Source: Coleophoma eucalyptorum (lineage: Eukaryota > Ascomycota > Leotiomycetes > Helotiales > Dermateaceae). Taken from it: a stretch of DNA of 64,000 nt. Shown in pieces: positions 34,628-45,208 of the stretch (position 1 is its first letter; the number at the start of each line of letters is the position of its first letter). Under the pieces are notes generated by a model. The model made no database searches, was not told the DNA's origin, and saw only the letters and a list, made by a program, of their open reading frames with translations. The stretch lies in assembly GCA_026120035.1 (NCBI GenBank), contig JALRME010000007.1, positions 682,001-746,000 on the forward strand. The letters are read 5' to 3'. The position numbers and the translations under genes are program-made.

Positions 34628-35010
34628 CTTGCCAAGCAGCAGTTTTTTTTATATTGCTGCACGGCGCAGACACGTGGGTAGGATAGGGATAGCTTTCTTC
34701 GTGTCAGATAGGGAGAGAGGTTGGAACAATTGCTGTTGAAGAGATACTGGTCTGGTAGGAATCGAGGAATGGGTTGAAGGCCGATAAGAATAACGCCACG
34801 TCGTCGTCTCGGTCGAGTGGGAAAGATTGAAAATTTTGGTTCGAAGAGGAGAGACGGAGTAGATACAATGGAACAGGATTTCGAAAGTTCAAAAAAGGGA
34901 AGCTTTGACAATAGCTGCCAAGGGAAGGCTGAGGCGTTCCCGCTCGTTTCACGAGGCCGATCAGTAGTAGTAGGGGAACCGAAACAGGACTGGATGATTT
35001 TGGCACCACT

Positions 35011-35021
35011 GGGGGGGGGGG
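35011..35021. repeat. Poly-G tract (11 G)
   Basis: Eleven G in a row about 390 bases upstream of the mannosyltransferase start. Confidence 0.9.
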
Positions 35022-35846
35022 AAAATGACGACGATGGGAACAGGCCTGGTGCTCTGCCGATGACAATCAAAAAGTCGAGAACGAGAAGTTTGTTTAATGG
35101 AGCAACAGACTGAGACGTATCTTGATCGTCTCTCCTTCCTCTTCAGTAATACCGCCGAATCCTCCTTGCGTTCCTGGCTCCGAACAGGAGTATCGCCGTA
35201 GTGCGAGTCGATATCGTAATCGGCAAGACAGGGTTCCAATCTCGCTGAACCGTTTGCAATACCGGTAGGCTAGCAAAAATGGATGATAATGCTAACGGCT
35301 TCTTCTTGCCCGGCGCCCTGAAACCCGACCGACCAAAGGTTCAGCAAAAAACGAGGCGGGGGGAGGGGGGAGCAAGCTGAAGATGAAGCTGAAAGGGTTA
35401 AAAAGAAGCAAGAAAGGATTGGTTCAGAACCAGATGAAGGATTGCTAGTTGGCGAAGACCAATGGATTTCTTAGGCGGAAGACACAGCAGATGAACCCGG
35501 GAGTGGAAGAGAAAAAAGCTGGAGAGGTTGGTGACCCCGTCCTTCTTGAGGTCTTGTCGTCCTGTGCAGAATGCCTTGGTATGGTGAAGTTGGGATGTTC
35601 CCAGACCCGTGGGACCCTCGTTCTGGCGACTCCACCACTACTAGCAGTAGTTGGGACGACTAGGAGACGATGGGTGTAGCAAAGGAGGCCACTAACAATG
35701 CCGTGCCTAAAATAAAGCAGTGGCCAGACTAAGCTTTTTAACAAGAAACGCCAGTGTGTCGTTAACTACTTGACTGTCGGTTGCAGATTGATTGTGAGCT
35801 TGCTGGTCTGTACAGTACGTCGTATTACGCCTATGGGAGGATAGAA

Positions 35847-35889
35847 GGATGGATGGATGGATGGATGGATGGATGGATGGATGGATGGA
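35847..35889. repeat. GGAT tetranucleotide microsatellite
   Basis: About 10.7 uninterrupted copies of GGAT. Confidence 0.95.
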
Positions 35890-35948
35890 ATCAAGCAGGA
35901 AGAGGATGCCGATGATGGGGAAGGCGGAGAGAAAAGAGCGAGAATCAG

Positions 35949-36019
35949 TGAATGAATGAATGGATGGATCAATCAATCAATCAATTAATCAATCAATTAA
36001 TTAATCAATGGATAGATGG
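35949..36019. repeat. Compound tetranucleotide array (TGAA/GGAT/CAAT/TAAT)
   Basis: Successive blocks of tgaa, ggat, caat and taat units, closely following the GGAT array; apparently slippage of related units. Confidence 0.9.
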
Positions 36020-36069
36020 AAGGGGCTGGTCGGATCTTTCCAGGTCCTGATAGCTATCTTAGCTAACTA

Positions 36070-36088
36070 CAGTGCAGTGCAGTGCAGC
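36070..36088. repeat. CAGTG short tandem repeat
   Basis: Three to four copies of a five-base unit (cagtg). Confidence 0.8.
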
Positions 36089-36340
36089 ACCATCCAAGAA
36101 TACATGCAGTATCGATATCCGACCTTCTTCCCTCGTAGTCCCTGCCTCTGGATTCCAATGGACGACGCATCATAAGCACCTTGTCCTCATCCGGTGGCGA
36201 GAAGATGCGACGATGCTGGTGCTCGCATTCTACTGTACAATATACGGTAGGGGTTCCGTACCTGAGCTATGCTGTTGCTGTTGCTGCCGTCATGGTCGTG
36301 TAGCGATTCGTGGTCCTGTCGCACCTCGAATGCTCGCTAC

Positions 36341-36396
36341 CAATCAACCAACTGGCCGACTGGCCAGCCAGCCAACCAGCCAACCAGCCAACCAAG
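36341..36396. repeat. Imperfect CCAACCAG array
   Basis: Runs of caacc, ggcc and ccagccaa units, imperfect, over about 55 bases. Confidence 0.85.
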
Positions 36397-36525
36397 TCCC
36401 AAAGCAAGCTTGCATCTCCACCACCGCGACCAGATTCATCAATCTTTGGCCAGCTTGCTGCTCCCGCTCCGGCTGCTCCAGCTCCAGCTATCTGACCTGC
36501 CTCTTAATGACCGCCGCGTAAGATG

Positions 36526-36550
36526 TCTTGCAGTCTTGCAGTCTTGCAGT
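36526..36550. repeat. TCTTGCAG tandem repeat (3 copies)
   Basis: Three direct copies of the eight-base unit tcttgcag. Confidence 0.9.
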
Positions 36551-37050
36551 CAAGCATCATCATCCTGTTACCCCATCCGCCCGCTCAAGGACGCAATATA
36601 GATGAGGCGCAGTTGCAACAAAAAAGACACATGCTGTTTATCCACCCGTACGATACCTGGTGTCAAGATTGCCAAAAAGCCCCGAGAGAGAACGGTGCCA
36701 ATGTGCCAATGTGCCGACCTGCGAACCATGACCGCATGCTGAAACCCAAGAAAGGAAGAGGGCCGTCAATCAACCTCGAACCGCAAGCGCACGCGAACTC
36801 TACCTGGAGGAAAAGGGAAAAAAAAAAATTATAGCCGGCCGTAGCATCCAGGTATCGTGGTCGTAGTCATCTTCGCCCTGAACTACTGGACCAAAGAGAA
36901 TCCCGAGATACGACTCGTGCTGTCTTCGTGCGTGGGCTCACTCCACATCTCACGTCCGACATGTCACCACGTTTCCTGACTTGCTCTTGTGCCGCCACCT
37001 TTTACGACCGTATCGCTCCGCCCATGGAACGCGTAGCCATGCCCTCCTTC

Positions 37051-37098
37051 CCCATTCCATCCCATCCCATCCCATCCCATTCCATTCCATTCCATTCA
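37051..37098. repeat. CCCAT/CCATT pentanucleotide array
   Basis: About five copies of cccat followed by about four of ccatt, on one strand. Confidence 0.92.
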
Positions 37099-37454
37099 TA
37101 GATCCCTCCATACCATTCCCACAGTCTAGATCCTTTCCCTCGCCTATCGGATTCCCTTCCTCTTGCGCTCGCACGCACGCACTGAGGCGCTCTGCTCCCT
37201 CTGCTCCCTCTGCGTTTCCATCCACGTTCGCACATGCAAAGCGCGTCAGAGCCTCAAGGCATTCATTCCGTCTTCTAGATCCCTTCCCCTATGGACCTCA
37301 CTAATACTTAATGGTAAAATCAGGCCGCCATCAGATTGCATTTATCCATCCATTTATCATCCATCCACTCATCCCCATCTTCATCATCGATCTGATCTAC
37401 AAACATCACACCGCCCCCAGAGGAAGTAGAAAGCAGCTGTGCCGTGAAAATGCT

Positions 37455-37625
37455 TATTACATCTCACTCTCTCTCACTCTCACGCTCACCCACCCTCTCT
37501 CGATCTATCTATATCTTGACATAAAAAAAGCCATCGTCACACTACACCCCCCCATATCACATCGCATCGCATTCCGTCACATCACAGAATCCTATCCTAT
37601 CTCATCTCATCTCATCTCCTCCCCG
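37455..37625. repeat. Pyrimidine-rich low-complexity block
   Basis: CT-rich sequence with ctcact, tctctc, cacat and ctcat short repeats. It resembles a fungal 5' leader but no gene starts downstream within reach. Confidence 0.7.
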
Positions 37626-38783
37626 ATCTCAATCGACCCTGGCCCGATTTTAGGCCATCTCTGTTGTTCCCTTTATCCCGAGCGCCCAAAATAAAAAAGC
37701 TTGTCTTTACTACCTTAATTCTCCGTCAATGCGAGTCATTTCCCTCGTGTCAAAGGGCTACACTGTGCCGTGGAAGCGCCTTAACGCTTCCCGAGTGAGT
37801 GGCTTTGGTACTACAGTTTTTTCTTTCACAAAAATATTCAGGGGACTATTTTGGATTTGTGAGATAAAAAGGACTTGTGTATTGTTATCATGTCTTCCCG
37901 AAGATCAAGTTTTGAGGCAGAGATCGTCTTTTCGGCTCTCGGAAACAAAGATAGCCCCCCCCGGATATCTTGCCTGCCCTTCAACATTACACAGAATCAC
38001 CAACTGAGCTAGAGAACCAATCCAAAGTACCAAGAAGCCCCTTTTGGTATGCCGACACAGCCTACGTGATACAACCTACAACCCCGATGCAACGACGAAC
38101 ATATAAGGAGTGGTAGAGCACGGTGATAAAAAAGGTCACAGAAAAAGCCCAGTTCAGGGATAGTGGACAAATACGTAAGTGGGTATCAGTTTGGGAGGAA
38201 GGAAGAGCGAGAGAATTCAAGTGTCAGAGAAAAGTAATTATCTGTTCCTCAGCGGGAGTGGTCTCGAGTCGTAGTCCAGGTACTTGAAGAAGCAGCGTAT
38301 AGGGAGATAAGTGTTGTGTCCTTGGCCGCCACCAGAATTGTCTTTTCTGAGTGGCCTGTATATCCATCCACGTGGAAATTAAAGATCGCAACGCTGATTT
38401 AGATGAATCGAAACATCGTTGCCGGGAGAGATGTGCGGCTGGTACTCCCTTATAGGAACGACACAGTGGTTTAAATTGTATGGTTTTTTTTGACGGGGAT
38501 ACTCCAAACTGTTGACCGCACCGTTCAAAGTCCGGAGCACAGATGGATGGCCAGAGGCTGTAGATCCAATCCTGATGCTGAGTCCTCTACGTTCTAGGCT
38601 GGCGCCTACTTTAAACTGTTGATCATAGACTAGCATAGGATAGAGGCTAAAACAGAGATCACTATACCCTAACGATCCGAAAACCATATAGATCTCTGAG
38701 ATCAGATGAATAGTCCTGATCTAAATCAATATCCCAGAATACAAATCCCGTTTTCGTTCCAGTAGACGGATTTCCCGAGACCC

Positions 38784-38817
38784 TCCAGGTATAGAGACCA
38801 TCCAGGTATAGAGACCA
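38784..38817. repeat. 17-base direct repeat, two copies
   Basis: The unit tccaggtatagagacca occurs twice head to tail. Confidence 0.9.
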
Positions 38818-39798
38818 TAGGAAACACAGAAATATCGCTAGGTAGAATTATCAATCATTTGCAAATCCCAGTCCTGTTATAGTTTCTCGAAAAGAATGGC
38901 AAGCTGTCCCGAAATCCTTGGAGCCAGATGAAGATAGACCTAAGAAACACCATAAATATCAGTAGTAAAGCTCCCTAAAGGCAATATCGCACGTCCATGG
39001 AACCAGAATTGAAACGGGTGAGGAATGCGAACTTCCTGAGATGGCTTGCTTGGAGAGTGAGGTGGCTTTGAAAATATGTATATGTACAATTTCCCCTGCC
39101 ATGCTGTCTGATGGTGAATCTTTTTACCACATAACACCCTTTGCTTCTTCAAGGAAATCTAAAATCTCCATGATCGCAGAGAACCCACCCAAAGAATCGA
39201 AGTGGGGAACCAAAAGCAACGAAGAAACCCTCCCCGCACACACAAGACTCCCAAAGGAAAATGAATATCCACACAAAAGGCGCCAAAAGAAAAGCTTCCA
39301 TAAGATTTGGCAAGGGACCAGACAGCACGGCTGAGGGTATCCAAACAAGTTCCAGACGAGGAAATATTTGCAAACTTGAAAAAAGCAATCGCAACGCACC
39401 CTAACGGCCTGTACCATGCAATGACTAATGCAATCGACAGAATAGAGCCGTTCAGAAATAATTCCTCTCCACTGATCCGGTCGTTACGGCATTAACAGGC
39501 ACATTGCAAACGCAACGACTAATTTCATCTCTGCGTGAACCTTCATCGCATTTCCATCCATCCTGGTTGGTTTTGGAAAGTCCATCCTGTGGAATACATT
39601 GGAAACTGGGATTGAAATTTTTGACAATCCAAAATACTGCCAAGCATTATACTTGGTGTTTTGTTTCCTGGATCCGGCGTGCAGACATTCCAGGTGAAAG
39701 TGATTCCATGGCCCATTATTAAACAGAAAAGAAACGCCGGAAACAATATGCAAGACAGATAAAATCGAAACTGGAGTTGACCTGGTCCAATGGAATCC

Positions 39799-40981
39799 TC
39801 AACGTCTGCGATCTCTATGGTGATGACGGCCTGAATCACGATCTCTGTCACTTTCACGCTCACGCCTGGATGAACCGGATGTGGCTGAGCTGGAAGGCAT
39901 GGAGCCTGAAGATCCTTGGGGATATCCTTGGTCATAGACATCTGGGGACTGTTCGTATTGATGACCTACTGGGGCGGCTGAACGGTTAGGAACTTATCAA
40001 CATTAACATATGAAATGGTTAGGGTATAACTGATAGGTACGCACCACGTCCGTAAAATGGATCTGGGGGCTGCTGAACAGCAGCATATTGCGTGGATGAA
40101 GCTGCTGGTCCAGGTGGGGCATAGTAAGCAGCACGTGAATCACCTTGTTGATAACTTGGAGTAGCAGATGAATATGCAACAGTCCTTGGTTGTGCTCCAC
40201 CGGACACGGGTGCGGTGGCGCGCCTATCCACCTCAAGGGAGGCGCCTGCGACGTAGTAATTGTCCTGCACTTGTGGAGCATATCCTGATGATTGGCCATA
40301 TCCTGCGGAAGAAGCAGTGTATCCTGCAGCTGGGGCATATCCTGAGGAAGGGGTGGCATAAGCAGTGGACGGCTGTCCGTAACTTGCACCTTGGTACTGT
40401 GGTCCATTGTCATATACCTGTGAGCCTGAGGCAGGCTGTGAATATCCTGTGCTAGGAGTAGCTTCCGTGGGTCCATAGTACTGTCGCGACTGATGAGTCG
40501 TCGAAGCACGATACTCCACTATAGGTGTGTTAGATTTTCGAACAACTCCGTCCGAATCTCGCGCAGAGATACCATTTACAGATGCTCCTCTAGATGCATT
40601 CTGTTGTTGGCGCCTTTCAGCGTCCCATCTTTCGGAGTCTGCCTTGAGATCCGCAATCATAGCCTATCAAACACAATCAGCCTCCTATCGCATATACATC
40701 GAGGGTACTATTACAGTTGTCAGATTTCGGTATGCGGTGATGAAGTAGCCTGCCTGGACTTGTCGTGTTCTTGGATCCTATGTTCACGATCAGTATCGTT
40801 GCGATTGAAAAAGTATTCCGATGCTAACCTCATAGTTGCCTGGCCGTACGAGAGCATCGTTTCCGAGGTATCGACAGATGTCAGCAGTAATTACTTCTCT
40901 GTCGATACCATCTTTTGGAACGAAGTACTCATTCGTACGAGCCGATGAGGATTGACCTGAGCGTGATGATCTAGAAGCCAT
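39799..40981 (-). CDS. rfeG: RfeG-like transcription-associated protein
   Basis: Exons on the minus strand are 40981..40829, 40777..40715, 40663..40045 and 39977..39799, giving 337 aa. The N-terminal 90 residues form a conserved block: NEYFVPKDGIDREVITADIC, RYLGNDALVRPGNYE, then DPRTRQVQAGYFITAYRNLT and AMIADLKADSERWDAERR. This is the pattern of the filamentous-fungal protein annotated as RfeG. The rest is a disordered Ser/Tyr/Gln/Pro/Gly-rich region with repeated SSGYAP/TASSAGYGQ-like units, and the last exon ends with an Arg/Asp/His-rich tail (RHHHRDRRR). No DNA-binding domain of a known fold is obvious, so the transcription-factor label rests on earlier naming. The last exon was found by splice signals (ggtgcg donor, gttcag acceptor) and is needed for the usual C-terminus. 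Confidence 0.88.
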
Positions 40982-43168
40982 GGCGAGAAATATCCTGAAG
41001 AAGTGTAGAAGAAAGAAGGAAAGGAAGCAGAGCTGAAACGGGGTTCAGTCGGCACTACTACTTTAAATGTGGTCGCACAAAAGTGTATGCGGCGAACAGG
41101 ATGGGGGAGGCCTGCAAAATGTGGTAAGATCCAAAGACACCGTCTGCGCGAGCGGGGGAGCCACGAGAAGAAATAAGTTCTGGCGGTGGATCCTATCCTG
41201 TCCTATCCTGTACAGTGTGGCTTCTGATCCAATGAACCGGGAAACGGTGAGTCCCAAGGACAACACAAATGTGACAGCTGAGGCAAATGCAGGGAATGTG
41301 AGGCAAGGCCGGCTCTGAGCTGGCGCTGATAGTCTGGTCTGGGTTGCAGGAAGAGGCTGTCCGTGGTTGGAGCGAGGAGAAGGCTGGGTGAGGAGAGCGG
41401 GTGGTGGTGAGGTGATGGATGTGGGAAGAGGAAAATGGCGACGATAAAGGCAAAGTCTCGCTAAGTCCCTGGTCGGCGTTCTTAATTCGGTGTGGTTGGA
41501 TTGCCGCTCTTGCACTTTGACCCAAAAAGTCCGCAGAATCGAGGATCTTGCTGCTTTATGCTTATGAATACTAGCAACAGCTCTAAGGCTGGGAGTTAGG
41601 AGTAGTAGTGGCGGTCGAGGAAGGGCTGTATGCAAGACAGCAAATGCGGTGTAGTTGGGATGACGGCCAACAAGACACAGGTTAAAAGATATATGAGACG
41701 GTGCCTCTGGTGATCTATGCGTGATGATCCTTCTATCTTAAGGTTGGCTGCCAGTGGCAATGGGTATGAAGAGACGTGCGAAAGAGAATGAGGCTCTTCG
41801 ACAGAGGGGAGGGAGGGGCCTGCTTTTACAAGAACGGGGTGAGTTGGCTGCAGCAAAAATGGAATCAAGTTCAGACAAAGACTCCAGGACACCCCAACTA
41901 CTTATCGTCAAATCTGACCCTTCTTTTCGGGAGCCCAAGGCCTAAAGGCTGGGATTGCTCTTGCTCCCAACAACCGTCATACAGTACAGAACTGTACTAG
42001 CAAACAGTGGGTCTGGGCAAGGACTTTTCCCTTCTGTCATTGCTTCCTCGTCTCTGCCGTCCACTGACAAAGACGCCTTGGCTTCCACAACACAGTAGAT
42101 CGTAGTGGCGAGAGCGTAGTGCTACTTGTTCCACCTTGGCCGTTGACCGCCTGAGTTCGATTGCATCGTACGTACAGCAAACTCGTCAGCTTTGAACTTT
42201 GCTGCATCAAGGCCTCTAAGGCATACCTCTTTAACGCTATCTCTCTCTTCCAATTGATTGTCGCAAAGCAGCCAGCGGCTCGTCTGCACGAAGTTGTGGC
42301 TGCTTCTCATTCAAGGCGCGCCTCGGGCTCTGGCTCGGTCGGGCATTGACGCATCTAGCCCAATGATGCCTGACAACGCTATATCCCACCACTCAATCGA
42401 CCTCATTCGAAGGACCCCATATTCACAAGGAAAGTTTTAGCCAAAACACTGTGCTGTCCCATGCTTTATTGCGGCCGTGATCTATCTTGGTCGAAGCTTT
42501 AAGCCTTAACCTCGACCACATAAACCTTACAATGCGTCACTTCCTTCTGGATGGCGAGACGTCTGATCTTTTCTGTCCCATCGACCACCCCGTGAGAGGG
42601 AAACAGAGTTAGAACTTGTCTAACGCATGAAGGGGGAATGCTACGACTATGGGGTTGATCAGCCTCACTATTGACGCCCAAAATAGCCACTCTGCTCCAT
42701 CAGTGATTGCTATTGCACATATGCTTGCTGAAACTTGTAAAACCAACTCAGAAGGCAGGCACTCACGCCTATTCTAGTTGAGAAGAATAACGGTTACAGC
42801 AAAGAGGAAATTGTGCACCTATGGTACACCAACAAGAAGCGTACAAATTATCGTTCTTATCCATAGTGTTTTCTCTCAAGGACCAATAAATTCCTTATCT
42901 CTGGCGTTAGTGCTGTGTCCCAGCTCTTAGGCATGACCGCCTCGAGAATCATCTAGGCACATGATTCAGTAAGGAAATCTTGTTCTTTTCCAAATTAAGA
43001 TAACCCGTGTCTCTGCAGGGCTGGTGCTGGAAATTCATGGATAAGGTCCCGAGAATTCACAGGGTGGTAGGCCAAACAAATTTCCGAGTTAGCGATCTAG
43101 GATCTCCTTCAAGGAAAATTCCCCGGCTGGGAGTTATACCATATCATAGATTGACCCAGACTTAAATC
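40982..43168. other. Intergenic, 2.2 kb
   Basis: Upstream of rfeG and downstream of the polymerase eta gene. Frames at 41063-41635 (-, 190 codons) and elsewhere overlap one another on both strands and have no recognisable motif. No transposon or RNA gene seen. Confidence 0.5.
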
Positions 43169-45208
43169 TCAACCGAATGCCAGCTTACTCTGTCCCTTCT
43201 CTGGCTTGTTGCGGCCGCCAACCTTCTTTTTCGCCGCCGATACGTTGGGCTTCTTGGGTTGAGTTGTTTTAGTTGGTTTCGAATCTATTCCGGATCGTCG
43301 GTTATCCTCATTTTGCAGGTCTTTTGCAAAGTGCCAGTCTTGGTGGTTTTGCAATTCCTCCGCTGATTCGAGCGCCATGCTACACCGGTTGCACATATAT
43401 TCAGTAATCCGGTGCTGTTGGAGGGTCGCTCGCAAAAGGTTGCCACCGATCGTACTACTGGAAGCCTCCTCGTAAGTATCAATGAAATGCGGATCTTGTC
43501 CATCCAGTGTGTTATTAACATTGGCTTCTGAATCCTGAGCGCCAAATTCATCATCATGCTCTTCCATGCCCTCAGATTTGGGGAAAAATCGTGATATGCC
43601 AGTATTATCGAGTCTCCGTCGCTTGCCTGGTCTTTCTACTACTGCTGCGAAAGGAGTTGATTCTTGTGAAGGTATGTTATTTAGGGCCTTGGCTTCCTCG
43701 CCCTTCACAAGGAAAGCACCAATTCCCATATTACCGGCCACCCCATCCTCAAATCCGCCCACGGCAAGACTTAAATTCGCGCAGGGCCATACTCTTCCCT
43801 CTAGAATAATTTGCCCGAGTAAATTGTTAGCAAGATCAAGCAGCATACCTTCATCAATTTTCTTTCCTTGCGGTATGGCAATTGATCTTGACTTTGTTTG
43901 TCCTCCTTGGCGGTGGTGCAAGATCATGGTCTTTGGCCGCCGCTTGTTCTCTATAACTCCTTCTTCAACCAATCGTGCATAGATATCCGCGACAAAGATC
44001 CTTAACCATTTGGTAGCTTGTTCCGGTGTGTTGATGGTAGGACGAAAAGATTTCGCTGAAAGCATGGACTTTAGTTGTGTCCTAGGATTAACTTCACTGG
44101 AGTCCACTCCGCGGATGATTTGATAAAGCCATGTGCCTGACTCGTCACCAAGTTTCTGCTTCAGTTGCTCAACAGAAATTTGGAGTAGACCTCCCACAGT
44201 TTCTGTTTCAAAAGCTGCTTGAACCTGCTCCCCAAGCTTACCTCCTAGTCCCCGTATCTTGTTATATTTGAATCCAGAAAGAAACTGCTGTACAGCCCGG
44301 TTTCTGATTACTGTCTGCTGGTTCGGCTTCTTATGCGCGGAACCAAGTTTGGAAAGCATTTTGTTCTGTGCTACACCGCCTGAGCATGTATATTTGAGCT
44401 TTTTGTAAACCGCTGCTCGAATATCGCGAACAATTTCAGATCCAATAAGAATGGCTATGTCATCCCAATCGGGGTCTTCCTCTTCGGCCTCGTCATTGTC
44501 AAGATCCACCAAGGCATCAGCTTGCCAGTCCAGCACAGTGGTAGAAGGTAGAGGTAAATTCTCGGTGGGATCATCATACGGTGCTGGTAAGGCAAGTTCC
44601 GGATATCTCTCAAGGAGAATGGAATGTATCTGGGCAGAAAGGTCAAGGAAAACTTCGTCAATACCAGCCTTTTCTACCTTCTGATAATACGCTGGCAACG
44701 TTTCCTTTATACACGTGAGAATCTTTCGAGATTCGAGTCGATAAGGATCTAGGGAGACCTTATCTGTCGAGATATTCTTGAATGCATCGTTTCGGTAGGC
44801 CCACTTTGTATCTCCCTCTCTCCAAGTCGCGACATGTTGCATAATCAGATCTGGGCATAGCTTCTTTGCCTCTGCAATATTGATGTGCCTGGTCAGTCCG
44901 AATTTGCGACTCGGATAGTTGATCGCAATCAAGCCTTGCCTGCACAAAGTTAACAACTGCCAAGAAAATCAAGATGTCTGCTGCTTTTACCATTGCTGCA
45001 CAGCCAAAGGCTGGTCTTCAGAAAGACCAAGACGGACAGACTCGCATTGAGCATAGAAGGCATCAAGATCCACATGCGCAATGACTCTAAGAGGAGTCGA
45101 CGTGGAGGAGAGGGCCAACTGTGCCAACTGCTTGTACGTAAATCTCGATTTTCTGCGTCGACCGCCAGTGATTGGGGAGGAGGCGACGAAAGGCTGCGAC
45201 GAGGACAT
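43169..45208 (-). CDS. RAD30: DNA polymerase eta (Y family, translesion synthesis)
   Basis: Exons on the minus strand are 45208..44991 and 44939..43169, giving 662 aa. The enzyme copies past UV dimers in the nucleus. Palm catalytic acids are present: Asp47 and Asp49 in IAHVDLDAFYAQCE, and Asp167-Glu168 in AGIDEVFLDLS. QGLIAINYPSRKFGL and CSGGVAQNKMLSKLGS are typical of Pol eta. At the C-terminus is a ubiquitin-binding zinc finger with Cys589, Cys592, His605 and His609. The final residues QSKLAFG form a PCNA-binding-like motif after a Lys-rich stretch. The 51-base intron joins VQQW to QGLIAINYP exactly as in the family. The insert around residues 190-235 is acidic (DLDNDEAEEEDPDWDD). Confidence 0.95.

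Larger units (their letters stand above)
34628..39798. other. Gene-poor region, 5.2 kb, with many simple repeats
   Basis: Lies upstream of the mannosyltransferase gene and downstream of rfeG. I find no supported gene in it. It holds a G11 run, a GGAT microsatellite, an AATC/AATG-type array, a CCAACCAG array, a TCTTGCAG triplet, a CCCAT/CCATT array, CT-rich blocks and a 17-base direct repeat. Reading frames here (for example 36072-36521 on +) translate the repeats. Confidence 0.55.

Noticed and set aside
35847..36019. Regular repeats as a possible CRISPR array
   Set aside because: They are contiguous microsatellites without spacers, in a eukaryotic genome.
36072..36601. Overlapping + frames in the repeat desert
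   Set aside because: They encode the simple repeats (Ala-Asn-Gln-Pro strings) and lack conserved sequence.
41063..41635. 190-codon minus frame upstream of rfeG
   Set aside because: Pro/Ser/Leu-rich with no motif and overlapped by frames on the other strand.
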